Below the pieces are notes generated by a model that worked only from the letters and a program-made list of their open reading frames with translations, was not told the DNA's origin and did not search any database. A program made the position numbers and the translations under genes. From Paguma larvata (taxonomy: Eukaryota > Chordata > Mammalia > Carnivora > Viverridae), in the NCBI GenBank assembly GCA_030068075.1, contig CM057826.1, forward strand, positions 76,915,312 to 76,979,311: a DNA stretch of 64,000 nt. Direction: 5' to 3'. Positions 1 through 12,610 of this stretch are shown here, one piece after another. Every line of letters begins with the position of its first letter. The first letter of the stretch is position 1.

Positions 1-428
1 AGCAATAAATACAGAATGAAGGATCCTGTTAATAGTAGAGTTATGAAATTTTAAAAGAAATATGGAAAGCCAACTTTTCCCAGAGTCACAAACCCAGTAC
101 AATAAAGACTCTGGACGCTGAGCTTGAGGTGTGACTGGAGGAGGAGATGGTGGTCAGTGGCTGAAGAACAGAAACCTCAAGCCTAGATACTGACAGCTGA
201 GCAATGACTCAGTGGTGCATCCAGCCAAGGCAGAGGTGACTGCCAGCTGGCATGAAAAAGGCAGAGAGGTCATCTGCACAGCTTGATACCCACACCAAGA
301 AGCCAGAGCAGGTGAGGCTCCTCTGACTTCCTCTGCAAGGTGTTCCTCACAGCCACCTTACTGATTTTCATTTTTCACTTACTTCTGTTAAGTAAAGCTG
401 CTGAAGCAAGTGCCCTTCCAACTCTAAT

Positions 429-628
429 ATTTTTTTTAAGTTTTTTTAATTTATTTTGAGAGAAAGAGACAGAGAGAACAAGCGGGGGAGGAGCAGAGAG
501 AGAGGGAGAGAGAGAATCCCAAGCAGGCTCTGCGCTGTCATCACCAAGCCTGACTTGGGGCTCAAACTCACCAACTGAGTCGAAATCAAGAGTTGGTCTC
601 TTAACCGACTGAGCCACCCAAGGTGCCC
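429..628 (-). mobile_element. CAN-SINE, minus orientation
   Basis: T-rich start, GA-rich block, and the inverted head ending in gagccacccaaggtgccc. The flanks (caactctaatatttt and caactcaacatttt) look like a diverged target duplication. Confidence 0.9.
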
Positions 629-1084
629 TCAACTCAACATTTTGTAATTCCCTCAGCAGAAGACCCTGTTCTTAGAATTATTCCCAATGAAAATACAGCT
701 TAAAAATTCCTTTTTTTTAATCATTAGTAATTTCTTTCCTTTAAAAAATTTTTTTAACTAAACCTCAGCTCATCTAGGTTTCACTAACATTTATTTCCTC
801 CTATGACAAAAACAGCACAGGGTGACTTATTTGGGCCACATCCCAAGAAGAATGCATCTTGGGTAACATAGCCCCCAGCATTAGACAGCACATCTCCCTC
901 AACAAAGGTGAGTGATCCTGTGCTCCTGAAGAGTGGAGATAGTAATTACATGTTCTGAAATAAATTTTTCACAGTCTTATGCTACAGTACGTATAGAAAG
1001 AGGCTCCTTTTCTTAGAAATGAAGAGGGGCATTATTTCCTGATGTGCTTTGGCTGCCCCAATCCCTGAGAGTCATCCTTTCAAC

Positions 1085-1225
1085 CCAGTGTGGTCCTCAG
1101 ATCCTCCGCATCTGTTTATATTAACCGTATAAAATCCTGGGCCTCACCCTACCCTTTTGAATCAGAATTCTTGGCTGGGAACCTGAACATCTGTATTTAA
1201 ACCAGATTCTCCAAGCAATGTTTAT
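1085..1225 (+). repeat. MER5-like hAT DNA transposon relic
   Basis: Reads like the non-autonomous MER5 consensus: a tgtggtcctcagatc start, then gggcctcaccct, gaatcagaattctt and atctgtatttaaaccag in the expected order. Diverged; family call from memory. Confidence 0.6.
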
Positions 1226-1299
1226 ATAATCTAAGGTACATAACATTAGGTAGTCTAAACTACTCACAATCAGAACAATTCAGCATCCTTGCTACTCAA

Positions 1300-1415
1300 T
1301 GGGTGGTTGCCAGACCAGTAGGAGCAACAGCTAGCAGCTTGTTAGAAAAACAGAATCTCAGCCTCACTGCAGACTTCTTGAATCAGAGAATCTCATTTCA
1401 ATAAAAACCCCACTG
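1300..1415 (+). repeat. Second MER5-like relic
   Basis: Carries agcttgttagaaaaacagaat, ctcagcctcactgcagac and gaatcagagaatctca in MER5 order, close after the previous relic and in the same orientation. Confidence 0.55.
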
Positions 1416-1919
1416 ATTCAATGTAAATATTACAATATGACAATTGCGGCTCTGAATCCTGTTTTCCAAATGGTTACTTGTGCATTGCCTATAATATCTG
1501 TAACTGGCTATATATTTACTTAATATTTTAAAAAATAGATTTACTTTTTAACCTTTAATTTCGTATCCTTCGGATCATGAATTTGAAGTGCTAGTTTATT
1601 TTTTAGCACATTAAAATATATTCATAACTATTAAAATAAACATGCTTGCCTACTAATTAACAAGAGTCATCTTCCAAACTAATGTGGTGCAAGGGTACTG
1701 TGGGGTGAGGCTGGCACTGAATACCAGAACACACATAGTTTATCCAGCCTCTCACCAATCTTACAGATGAGAAAATTAGCAGCTAAGAAGAAAGCTATTT
1801 AATGCCAGCACAGATATTTATGGCAAAACCAGAAGCAAAATCACAACAGAATTTTCTGATGGGTGCTTATTCCTTCACAAATCTCTCCTGTAGCTGGGGA
1901 GAATGCTGTTTGTATCCTC

Positions 1920-2117
1920 TTTTATTTGTCTGTTTGTTTGTTTTAGAGAGAGAGACAGAAAGCAGGGGAGAGAGGCAGACAGAAAGAGAATATCCCAAGC
2001 CTGCTCCTTGCTCAGTGTGGAGCTCAGCATGGGGCTCAATCCCACAACCCTGGGATCATGATGAGAACCAAAAACAAGAGTTGGGCACTCAACTCACTGA
2101 ACCACCCAGGCACACCT
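1920..2117 (-). mobile_element. CAN-SINE, minus orientation
   Basis: Starts in a gttt-rich tract, then a GA-rich block and an inverted head ending gaaccacccaggcacacc. Older than most copies here, judging by divergence. Confidence 0.88.
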
Positions 2118-2706
2118 TTTATGTTTTTTTTTCCTGTAATATTGCTGAACAACATAACACGGTTCAGTTAGGCAGTTCTGTTTTCCTCTCTGTGGTAGAT
2201 ATCTGTCAGTTGGTAGCTGGCCACACCTTTAAAAGCCCTCACTACATATTGATAAATTTCCCACCTACTCAGTATGCACCTTCCCAAAGCAGAATCCAGA
2301 GCACTCATGTCCCCAGGGTCCCTTGTAGCAGAGTTGAGGCACAGGACTTATGTCGGTCAATCACATGTGCCATAAAAGAATGAGGCTGGAAATGAACAAT
2401 GTGAAGAGACCACTGCCCACCGAAGAATCTGTGTACGACAGTGGCAGAGTTTCTGGCATCTGGTCCTAAATGTGATAGGTGCTGAGCTGTGGTGGCAGCA
2501 AAAGAAGCTCCCAAGGTGTAGCTGGGTGTTGTTCTTGGCTGTAAAGCTGTAGATTCCTTCTGCTGGAGCCCTCGGGATCTCGACGAGCTCCCCACCAATC
2601 CTTGAGAAATTCTTTTTTGGCTTGAAACTGAGTGCATTCCAGTTGGAACTAATAACCTTAGCCAATACATCTTCTTAATAGCTGTAGTCTACTGCAGACA
2701 CATTCC

Positions 2707-2928
2707 ATTTTTTAAAAATTTTTTTAATGTTTATTTATTTTCGAGAGAGAGGCAGAGTGTGATCGGGGAGGAGCAGAAAAAGGAGGGGACATAATTCGAA
2801 GCAGGCTCCAGGGTCTGAGCTGTCAGCACAGAGCCCAATGCGGGGCTCAAACTCATGAACCATGAGATAATGACCTGAGCCGAAGTCAGACACTTAACTG
2901 ACTGAGCCACCCAGGTGCCCCTACCTAG
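2707..2928 (-). mobile_element. CAN-SINE with 13-bp target duplication
   Basis: Complete minus-orientation copy. Flanked by gcagacacattcc at 2694-2706 and 2929-2941, a clean target-site duplication. Confidence 0.95.
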
Positions 2929-3596
2929 GCAGACACATTCCTAATGCAAGTTTCCTCACCTGAACAAGGAAGTGGTTACCGTCCATGCTGCCTGAGAACT
3001 CCTCCAGCAATACAACTGTATGACTGATTACGGATCACAACTATTTTCATACCGGCTCTACCAAGAGCATTAATAATTTCTGCAACTTCATTAGTCCTCA
3101 TTATTAATTTATCAAAAATAGAATTTTAAGTGCCAAACATCTTACAATAATTATTTTGAGTTAGAAAGGTCTATGTCATTTAAGCACTTTGGATCTTCCA
3201 AGCCCAGAACTGCATGGCACTGATACTATTTGTGCACATTATTGCTCGTAAAATAGTTCTGCAAAACATGGTAACCATTCTAGATCGCACAGCTTATGAT
3301 TCGTTTCAGATTCAATATTTAAACTTTTAAGATGGACTATAAAGTTTTCTTTATAATGGTGAAACTATCATTTATTTTAACTTTCAAGTTCAGTATATCA
3401 AGAATCAAGAAAACCAAAGCTAATTCTCACTGTCAATTATATCTACTATTTTGTCATGTCACGTGTCAGGGTAATATTATGTGTGTGTGTTATTATAATG
3501 AATTGTATAATAAAAGGCTTCAAGTGATCACAAATGCTATTATGCCAGCTTTTCTAAATGATACATGGCAATGACTTTTTTAAAAAAGTGATGATG

Positions 3597-3811
3597 GGGG
3601 CACCTGGGTGGCTCAGTCGATTAAGCGGCCGACTTCAGCTCAGGTCATGATCTCACTATTCCCAAGTTCAAGCCCCGCCTCGGGCTCTGTTCTGACAGCT
3701 CAGAGCCTGGAGCCTGTTTCAGAGTCGGTGTCTCCCTCTCTCTCTCTGCCCCTCCCCTGCTTGTGCTCTGTCTCTCTCTCTCAAAAATAAATATTAAAAA
3801 AAAAAATTAAA
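3597..3811 (+). mobile_element. CAN-SINE with 15-bp target duplication
   Basis: Full-length plus copy from ggggcacctgggtggctcag to an A-rich tail. Flanked by aaaaaagtgatgatg at 3582-3596 and 3812-3826. Confidence 0.95.
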
Positions 3812-4463
3812 AAAAAAGTGATGATGATGCTGAGTTAAAGCCCTTTCAATCAGGCATCAAAGGAAGAAGTAAGCAAGTATAATATATACATATAGTTTTT
3901 TCTTCCAAATACTCGATAAATGTTAAAGATATGAGAAAGAAACGAGTGAAGAATAAAACTCTAGGGAAACTAATATTCAGGAAACTGGTGAAGCAAAGCA
4001 AGTCAGGAAAGCGCAACGGGAGAGAGGACAACATAGGTAAGGAGATGACAATGTCTTAGAAGCTAAGGAAAGAATGTCAACTTTGACATTAAATAAACAC
4101 TAAATATATGGCTAAAATGTCTCCACCTCCCAGCGACACTCCCTCCCTCAGCTTCCTGAAACACAGCAGGGTTTGGGCCAGATGCCAAAATTCTTTCCAA
4201 CCTCAGAATGACTGGAAGATAATTTTGTGTATAAAGAAAAAAAACTGACTGACTGAGTGTGAATTTCCACAATCTACCAAACACCTCCCCCCAAGAGTTT
4301 AGATAATCCTAATTTTAGAAACCATCTCCACCTGATCCACTGAACCTCATAGGGGTGGAGTTTTCTACTGAGGCCTCTCATGTTTAGAGACATAATTTAA
4401 GCATAAGTTAAATAAAGTTTCCAATTCTGTAAAAGACAGGACATATATGGCAAACCTTTTTTA

Positions 4464-4671
4464 TTTAATATATATATGTTTAAATATTTGAGAGTGAGTG
4501 GGGGAGGGGCAGAAAGCAAGGGAGAGAGAATCCCAAACAGAGAGAGAGCGAGAATCTGAACACTCAGAACACAGAGTCGAACAAGGTGCTCGATCTCACC
4601 AGTGGTGAGATCATGACTTGAGCCAAAATCAAAAGTCAGATGCTTAACCGACCAAGCTGCTCAGGCGTCCC
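4464..4671 (-). mobile_element. CAN-SINE, minus orientation
   Basis: Flanked by tggcaaacctttttta (from 4448) and tggcaaatctttttta (from 4672), an old target duplication with one mismatch. Confidence 0.92.
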
Positions 4672-4739
4672 TGGCAAATCTTTTTTAGTTCTAGACATTC
4701 AAACCACAGAGTGTGAGGCTCATAGGAGTAGTCACAGCT

Positions 4740-5000
4740 GACATACATTTTCTCCAGCACCTACTAAATGCCAGGCTGAGGGCTAAGTGTTTTAAATATT
4801 TTATTTCATTAAAGCCTCTCGGCAGATGTGTGAAAAAAAGTTCTTTCCCATTTTATACGTGAAGAAACTGAGGCTCAGTGGGGATAGGTAAACTTGCTAA
4901 GAATAAGTGGCAATGAGGCAATCTGGGTGTGTTTTGCTGTGCAAACATCCTCTTACCCATAGTTAGCAGTGGTGCTGTGGTGGCCCCGAATCTGTTCAAC
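4740..5000 (-). repeat. MIR element
   Basis: Shows the minus-strand MIR pattern: agcacctactaaatgccagg, then attttatacgtgaagaaactgaggctcag and an aacttgctaag block. Confidence 0.75.
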
Positions 5001-5200
5001 TCTCTGGCCAGCTTCTTCTCATTTCTCAGCTGCATTTTGCTTTGGCACCTTTTAAGGGCCTGGAGAGCAGCAGGGGCTCCAAAAAGTATTTAACACATTA
5101 ACTTATAACCAAGCAAGTAACCTATATGAGAAAGTATGTAGTTCTCCACAGAAGACACACCAGTTTAAAGGGAAAATGCTTATTTAAAATAGTTGTTTAG

Positions 5201-5585
5201 GGGCGTCTGGTTGACTCAGTAGACTGAGTGTCTGACTCTTGATTTAGGCTTAGATCATGATCCCATGGTTGTGGGATGGAACCCTGTGTCAGGCTCCGTC
5301 TGGAGTATGGAGCCTGCTTGGGATTCTCCCTCTCCCTCTCTCTCTGCCCTTCCCTCTCAGAATAAATATATAAACATTTAAAAATAAATAAATAGGGGCT
5401 CCTGGTGGCTCAGTCAGTTAAGTGTCCGAATTTGGCCCAGGTCATGATTGCTGCAGTTTGTCAGTTCAAGCCCTGCATCAGGCTCTGTGTTGACGGTTCA
5501 GAGCCTGGAGCCTGCTTCAGATTCTGTGTCCCCTCTCTCTCTCTCTCTCAAAAATAAATATCAAAAGCAAAATTTTTAAAGAAAT
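5201..5585 (+). mobile_element. Two CAN-SINEs head to tail
   Basis: Copy one runs about 5201-5395 and copy two 5396-5585, both in plus orientation, joined at the A-rich tail of the first. A single pair of flanks, aaatagttgt at 5187-5196 and 5586-5595, brackets both. Confidence 0.9.
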
Positions 5586-5774
5586 AAATAGTTGTACAGA
5601 CAGCCCTGAAATAAGGGTTTTGATGATCTCAGACATGCTGGAAGACCACAAGTTGAAATGGGCTGGACATAACTATTTTAAATGTTGAAAACTACTAACT
5701 AAAATTGCAGTTTTTTGTCTTGAAATGTGCTGTGTCAGTGATTTTGATAAGTTGCAAAGCTCTGGAGTGCTGTA

Positions 5775-6020
5775 TTACCAAAGAGTGCTCAATTAGAGCT
5801 TCTGACATCCAGCAGGGTCAAGGACCTTGCCGAACAGGAAACCTGGATTTGAACCCTAGTTCCATCTTACCGGCTTTGCAGTCTTGTCAAGGATGCTTAA
5901 CCTCCCTGAGCCCTGGCTTTCTCGGGTACAAAGGAATAATAAATAATTATAACATTGTGAAAAGAATATATGAGATAATTACACAGAGCATTTAGCACAG
6001 AGCCTAGTGTGGCTGATGCT
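5775..6020 (+). repeat. MIR element
   Basis: MIR-like order: cctggatttgaaccctagttcc, a cttgtcaaggatgcttaacc block, tccctgagccctgg, then gataattacacagagcatttagcacag. Confidence 0.7.
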
Positions 6021-6357
6021 CATGAAGAGAATCTGAATTATCTTCTGAAGAAGCGAGAGCACTATATTTCTACTTACAGTTATGTGTAAAAGTCCAATAT
6101 TATCTACAGGTATTATGATAATATTTATCGAACACTTACATGCCAAGAAAAATCATAGCATAAACGATTTTACTAGGTTTTAAAGTATTCAAACCATTAT
6201 TATGAAATTACATTCCCCTCTCCACCCCAGCATAGAAATGATACTTTGTTCAAAACTTACCATGATTTACAGGTACTATTTGTCTTCTCTACAGACCCCA
6301 CCCACTAGTGACAGACCTATAGAGCAGGAGTCTTTGCATACTCAGGAAATGACTGAC

Positions 6358-6429
6358 CTTGGTTGCCGGGGCTGTTCCGCCAGCATGGGTTCTGGAAGGC
6401 TGACTGCTCCCAAGGCTTGTTGTTTTTTT
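6358..6429 (-). CDS. CAST: Calpastatin XL-domain exon 3
   Basis: This 72-nt, phase-0 exon encodes 24 residues, KKTTSLGSSQ then PSRTHAGGTA then PATK. It matches the human calpastatin long-isoform segment that reads KKAASLGSSQ...GGTASATK in my memory, with about five substitutions. The acceptor is a T-rich tract ending AAG at 6432-6430; the donor is AAG|GTCAGT with GT at 6357-6356. It adds residues 47-70 of the isoform starting in the upstream first exon, or 32-55 of the other. The segment belongs to the XL extension, which does not itself inhibit calpain. The open frame continues upstream to an ATG at 6489, but that ATG is intronic and unlikely to be used. Confidence 0.93.
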
Positions 6430-6949
6430 CTTAAAAATAAAAAAATAAATTAGTTTCACTGGGGGAAACCATCCTAACAATGTAGACAAGTTAAATTTTC
6501 ATATCAATACAAATATCTTTTTAAGCAAACTTCAGACTAATATACTAAGCACTCAAAAAATAAACATGTTTTTAAATTTGTCATCTTTATCTAAAGACTA
6601 TATAAACACTGAAAAGGAAGAAGAAGCTGAATAAATCCCAACTGTTCAACAGTCAATGATTTTGGAGAACTGCAACAATTGTCACATGGGCAGTTGCCAT
6701 TTTCGCCATGAAGCAGTACGGCGAACATCACTTGCTGTCAAGTGAGTGACTTTGTCTCTTACAGTACTATAGACAGTGTACGCTAGCACAGCCTCTAAAG
6801 AGGGCGATTTACCAATAAATAGCAAAGACAGAATTCTACTTCTAAAAGTTTATCTTAGGTAAGGAAGAAGAGAAAGCAAAACGCTTTTTTCTTTTCGAAG
6901 ATATTCATCCCAGTATTATTACATCAAAAACTGAAAACAATATAGGTAA

Positions 6950-7262
6950 TAATAATGAATATCTATTGAGTACTTCCCATGTGCCAGGCAATTATTCTAT
7001 TAGAATAATACAATTACAGATAAAAATAGATTAATAATGCTTCAGTAAGAGTATCTGTTTAGAGTATTATTGTAAGTGCTCTAAGTGTTTAACTTACTTA
7101 ATGGTCACAGGAACCAGTATGACGCTGGTCTTATTGTTATCCTCATTTGGTGGGTGAGGAGCCTGAGGAATGGGATGAGCACATAACTCAGCCGTGGTCA
7201 CAGCTAGTCAGAAATAGGATGGCTGCTTCAGACCCTGTTCTCTTAGCTATCTGTACTGCCTC
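6950..7262 (-). repeat. MIR element
   Basis: Contains tattgagtacttcccatgtgccaggcaa at one end and cctcatttggtgggtgaggagcctgagg plus tcacagctagtcagaaatagg at the other, with an insertion or divergent middle. Confidence 0.7.
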
Positions 7263-7343
7263 CCACAACAGAGGCCTGTTATAGACAGCTACAGGATGAA
7301 ATATCATGCAATTATTCAAAATCATGTTTAGAAGGACATTTTC

Positions 7344-7572
7344 AGGGCATGTGGGTGGCTCAGTTGGTTGAGCGTCTGACTTTAGCTCAGGTCACGATCT
7401 CACAGTTCATGAGTTCAAGCCCCACATCGGGCTCTGTGCTGATAGCTCAGAGCCTGGAGCCTGCTTCAGATTCTGTGTCCCCCTCTCTCTCTGCCCCTAC
7501 CCTGCTCATACTCTGTCTGTCTGTCTCTCTCTCTCAAAAATAAATAAACTTAAAAAAAAGAAAGATGTAATC
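7344..7572 (+). mobile_element. CAN-SINE with 15-bp target duplication
   Basis: Plus copy. Flanked by tttagaaggacattt at 7327-7341 and 7573-7587. Confidence 0.94.
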
Positions 7573-8045
7573 TTTAGAAGGACATTTCATTAAATAAAAA
7601 CATATTATTCATAAAGAAAAATCAGCCCATAAAATAGTATGTATAGGCATGATCACTCAAATTCACATGAGGTTATTTTCTGATGCTGCAGTTAAGAGTG
7701 ATTTTTTAAAACATTCTTCTTTGTGCTTTTTTGTATTTTATTACAAAACTATACTACCTTAAACACAAAAGAACAATAAATAGGAGAAAAAAGGAAAGGT
7801 AAAATACACAGCTTCTTTCTCAACGAGGCCTTGGTATATCTCTTACGAATATCCATATTTCAAAGAGGCAAGCTTATAAACTATAGTTTCATAATGTCAA
7901 ATGGATTATGTTCCAACATTTGTAAAATGTGAATAATGTACTATAAGCAATCGAATATAAGAGGGGCAGTAATGCTGCTACATAATATATTAAAAAGTTG
8001 TATGTCTATATGGTAAAATTTTTAAAAATACGTAATTTTAAAAAT

Positions 8046-8256
8046 TGAGCCTGGGTGGCTCAGTCAGTTAAACATCCAACTCTTGATTTCGGTTCAGGTC
8101 ATGATCTCATGGTTGGTGAGTTCGAGCCTCACGTGCGGCTCTGCACTGGCAGTGTGGAGCCTGCTTGGGATTCTGTCTCCCTCTCCCTCTGCCTCTCCCC
8201 TGCTCTCTCTCCCTCTCTCTCAAAATAAATAAATACATACATACATACATAATTGA
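8046..8256 (+). mobile_element. CAN-SINE, plus orientation
   Basis: Head gcctgggtggctcagtcag, CT-rich middle, then an AAATAAATA tail that has grown into a CATA repeat. Short flanking match aattgag. Confidence 0.9.
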
Positions 8257-8874
8257 GAGCAACGTGGTTTAATTTGTTAACATTTAGCAAGATTCATATT
8301 GCTTAATTTTTTGAAAATGCCTGCCATGGACTCTTGAGCTGAAGCCTTCTCTTCCTTCAGGTTAAATATTGCCTTAGCAATCAGAAAAGTCAAAACCTAG
8401 CTTGTTGTCCTCCAAGTGTCATGCTTCTATGTCCGCTGGCTTGCCACATTCAGAGCACTTCAGGAAGGTCACTGAGGCAGCAGGGTGGACTCGTGTTAAT
8501 GAAATGGGTATCCAAGGGGCCTCACAGGCATTTGTAGGAGTCCCAGGCTCCCAGGCATCTCCTGCTGACTAAACAGTCTCTCCCAAGCACACATGCAGTA
8601 CCATTGGCCAAGGGAAGAAAATAATCTTAGATAAATGTGACAGAAATAAAAGAGGCTGCTAAAAAGCTAGTGTTGTGGGTGTGGTATGAGAGACGGTGAA
8701 AAGAAAGCATGGCCTCAATTTTATCCAGACTGGAAGTTTCTTTTCAAAATATAAAGTGTATTAACAAATAGCTTCTGATGGCCATAGTGTATACATGGAT
8801 TCAGTGTAAGGCACCAGACCTAAGAAATAAAGACAACAATACAGCAATGGGGTTCTTCGCTTGAACCCCATTAC

Positions 8875-9000
8875 TCGGTTCAACCTCCTCACTTTCCAGT
8901 AAGGAGACTGACACCCAGAAAGATCAGGCCACTGTCCTGTGGGCCATAGCTGCCCCTCACTCCAGCTGTTAGCCTTTGCTCTCAGCTATAGTCAAGAAGG
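8875..9000 (-). repeat. Probable MIR fragment
   Basis: The stretch ctcctcactttccagtaagg, gagactgacacccagaaagatcaggccac resembles the MIR core on the minus strand. Diverged. Confidence 0.45.
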
Positions 9001-9639
9001 TCATGTTCTAATCCTTCCTTAGCAAAGCTCCTATCCACTAAGTCAAAGCCCCCATGCCAGACCCTGCCTCGTCTGTAAATGAATTCCACTATATGTGTCA
9101 GCTAGGATTTGCCCAAGAGAATCAAAAAACTTGGTGTTTGGCTGAGTTATAAAACTATTAAGTTAAAAAAAAATAACTAAACTTAATACACATGCCGATT
9201 TTTGTTTTACCTTCATATGAACTCAAGGTTTACTTTTTATTTTAATTTACTAAATTCAATAACTTTTAACTCAAATGAGGATCTCTCCGCTTTCCTCTGG
9301 GTACGGCCTGTCACTCCAAAGCTTGTCTTAACCTCTGACCCTATATAATCTAGTCTAGGAAGAAGTAAATTTAGTTTACTGAAGGAAGAGTAGAATTTAT
9401 AAAAAATCATCTTTTGTTATCTAAGCCTTTTTATTATTTATTATAAGCATCTTTTATTATTAAACCCTTAGGATCTTAAAACCCAATACAAAAGCTTTGA
9501 AATGCACACATCTCCTTATTCTCGGGCTAGTAACCAACATTTAATTACAGATGTTTTGGCCTGTATGTAAGTCCTGGCCATCTTTGTTCAATTGTTTCTG
9601 ACTTCACGCATCCTTTCATTCATTCACTCATTGGACAGG

Positions 9640-10110
9640 CATTTACCAAACCCCGACTATGAGGCTGGTCCTATTCTAAGCAGTGGAGATGTAATGACCA
9701 ATTAAACAGAAAAAACTTCTGCTCTCATAGTGCTTACATTCCAGTAGGAGCAATCAGACTCTAAATAGGTCAACAAAAAACAAAACGATTTCAGAGAGCG
9801 ATGTCCGCTGTAAAGACGATAAAATAGGGTAGGTAACAGCAAATGACTGGCTGAGACTTGCTCCAGGGGATTGGATACACAAAGAAATGACATTTGATCG
9901 AGACCTGACTATAAATACCCCAATCATGAAAATATGGGATGCGGGAGAGGATGCATTCTAGGTAGACAGAGTAGCATGTGCAAAGGCCCTAAGATAGGAA
10001 TGGGCTTGGCAAGTTGGAGAAACTGAAAGAAGTTAGTGCAAAAGAAGCATGGCAGGCACAGGCAAATATGCGATGAAACAGGATGCGGGATCAAGATCCT
10101 TAATCTGAAG
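9640..10110 (+). repeat. Ancient mammalian repeat (L2-like)
   Basis: Resembles a widespread old repeat with motifs such as gctctcatagtgcttacattccag, gaaatgacatttgatcgagacctga and tgtgcaaaggccctaagat. I recognise the pattern but cannot fix the family name; L2 is my best guess. Confidence 0.5.
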
Positions 10111-11334
10111 TGACAGAGATTTAGGATGACCCTAGCTAGAGTCAGGCATGTTTGAGATCATCAGTTCCTTCCAGCTTTAGCCTGTTTCCTGACCTTCTCT
10201 GGTAACCATCCTGCCCTCCCGAGTCCTCCCTTATCTCCAGCTGAAAAGTTCTCAAAGTCCTCTGGCTTCATCTCACCTTGTGCTTAGTTTTGCAGGTGTC
10301 TTCTTTACCCTCACTTCCCCATCCCCTTACCACCAGCACTGGTCCTTAGAAATCACACTGTGGCCTGGACACCTCCCCCACCCAGTTAGGTCTGCATAGT
10401 CACTAACCAGTGATAGGGCTGGAAGTACCCTCAGACAGTACAGAATCCATCCACTCCCAGAAAGCAGAAACTCTCAAAACAAGCTCATTCGGCTATGACT
10501 CTGCATTTGTCCTAACATACAGAAATGCTCTAGTCTCTAAAAGATTAAGACATTAAATGAGGATGCCAATACTATAATAATTCAGACTCTGAGTTATTTT
10601 TTGTTTCAATTCCATAAACCCATAGACTAAAAGCCATCAGGCAGACATCTCTTTGCCAACCAATCACACTCTTTGTAATATTTATGAATACTTCTTTGTT
10701 TAACTTAAGTTTTATAGAAAGGAAACTGGCAGGAAGAGACTGCCCCTCATCCCTAATGTCAGGTCACTGGCCTGGCTGAGTCATTGGCCCCTGGCAGTCG
10801 AGCATGCCAGGGCCTCAGTCCTGACGATCGACAGAGACAGAAGTACGATACACTACCCCTTATTTACCTCCACTGGACTCAAACTCCAGGACAAAAGTCT
10901 GGTGCATTTACAGCGAAAGTGTGTGATCTCTCCTGCAGTCATGAGCATACACAGGCCCTGTTTCCATGGACCATGATTCCACACCAACTTTAAGCAGCCT
11001 CTCCTACCTCCAAAAGTCTGCCAGCCAGCCAAGAGACCCGCAACAGAGGCACCACATGCTTGAGCAGAGAAGTTCAGTGAAGAATACATAGATTAGAGCA
11101 ATTCTATCTGCCGCTGCAGAAAGGTATGAAAAGAATGAATTACATACTTTTTTTTTGTATGTCTGTTGTAATTCCCAATAAAAATTTTTATTGAATGAAT
11201 CAGAACTCAAGTCTTAAAAACTGTTTTCAAAGTAACAATGAAGTTCTAAGAGCGAAGCAAAGAGTTGTGATGTCACTATCTCTTAAAATCTCAGGAGAGG
11301 CCGCTTGAGTGAAGCCTAGAATAAAGGCTCCGTT

Positions 11335-11500
11335 TTCTGATATGTGTGGCTAGAATCCCGGTTCTACCAAATGCCCGTTGAGACCATGGGCCAACTTATG
11401 AACATTTCTAAGCACTATTTTTCTCATCTGAAAAAATGAATAAACATATCCATATCTAAGAGGGAGATCGTGAGGATCAAGGGAGTTGAAGAATGGTCTG
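11335..11500 (+). repeat. MIR element
   Basis: Order tagaatcccggttctacc, gggccaacttatgaac, tttttctcatctgaaaaaatg and gtgaggatcaaggga follows the MIR consensus. Confidence 0.65.
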
Positions 11501-12379
11501 AGGAGTGGCCCACAGATTGCAAATCCCTGCTCTAGAGAGATCTAAAGTTCTTGATCAAGTAGCAGTAGGAAAGGCTGATCTCCCCAAGGGCAACACCACA
11601 GAACCTAGTTTTAACTCATGAGGAATATCAGTGGCTGCTGTGAGTTTTCTAGCTTTTATTATTTATATAATCAGAAAAAAATTCTTTTTCATTGGATAAA
11701 AAAAGTGATTTTTTCCTTTGGCCTAGTCATGATTCTAATAATGCACACGATTAAGTTATTTGGAAACAGTTTGATCCTTCTCAGGTTTGCTTTTAAGTGT
11801 TGTTAGGTTGGACAAAAGCAGCCTTCAAAGTAGGACTAATTTTTCCTTTTTCGAAACAGAGACGACATTCTTGTGAGTGCTCTACCCAGTGACTCTGACT
11901 GGAGGGAACACATCGTGTTCCTAGGCCTGCGTGAACTCTGGGGATTACATGGAAGTGTAAAAGTGATGCATCTAGCCCCCAGGCAGGCCTACCATGATTA
12001 TTCCGTAAATGCTGGCTAAGGGGAGCCCAGGACTACTTCCAGGGCTAATGCTAAAAAGCCTCCCTACTGAGTGCAGCCTCCCAGAGCCAGAGCGGAAGGT
12101 CCTACTGGTCCAGCATCAGATGTCAAAGATGAAGGCCCTCTGGACCTTGCTCTGATGGTTTCCACAGATGCCAACATTGTCTTGTGTGTTGGGGTGAGGG
12201 TGGTGGGGGGGGGGAGGCCAGCAGCATTCAGGGTCAAAAAATATACAAGAACAGACATGACCTCAGTGTATATCCTGAGATTTACAAGGACCCTTTTGAG
12301 GCATTACAGGGTGTCACAGGTCAAAATACTGCAGAGATGATTTCAATAGTTTTCATTGCACATTTAAATGTTGGCACAC

Positions 12380-12610
12380 GGGGGCACCTGGGTGGCTCAG
12401 GCAGTTAAGCTGACTTTGGCTCAGTTCATGATCTAACGCAGCTCCTAAGTTCGAGACCCATGTGGGGCTCTGTGCTGACAGCTCAGAGCCTGGAGCCTGC
12501 TTTGAATTCAGTGTCTCCCTATCTCTCTGCCCCTCCCCTGCTAGTGCTGTCTCTCTCTCTCTCTCTCTCTCTCTGTCAAAAATGAATTAAAAAAACATTT
12601 AAAAAATGTT
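12380..12610 (+). mobile_element. CAN-SINE with expanded CT tract
   Basis: Plus copy flanked by aatgttggca at 12367-12376 and 12611-12620. The CT run near 12550-12575 is longer than in most neighbours. Confidence 0.94.

Larger units (their letters stand above)
1..6357 (-). other. CAST: CAST intron 3, 3' part (runs off the window)
   Basis: Sequence downstream of the donor at 6357 on the minus strand. It holds SINEs, MIR and MER5-like relics and unassigned AT-rich DNA. I looked for the next expected calpastatin exon (human VSASSGATSKSSS followed by MNPTETK) in reverse complement and did not find it, so it probably lies left of position 1. The stretches 630-1080, 1420-1915 and 2945-3580 show nothing I can identify. 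Confidence 0.75.

Noticed and set aside
3608..3790. Recurrent small peptides like MAQ(S/L)VK(R/C)PTSAQVMIS
   Set aside because: The same peptide appears wherever a CAN-SINE head is read; these are SINE translations, not a gene family.
6289..6489. 66-codon minus-strand frame starting MSTLLGWF
   Set aside because: It contains calpastatin exon 3, but its ATG and first residues read through the intron and acceptor. The exon alone (6358-6429) is the real coding part.
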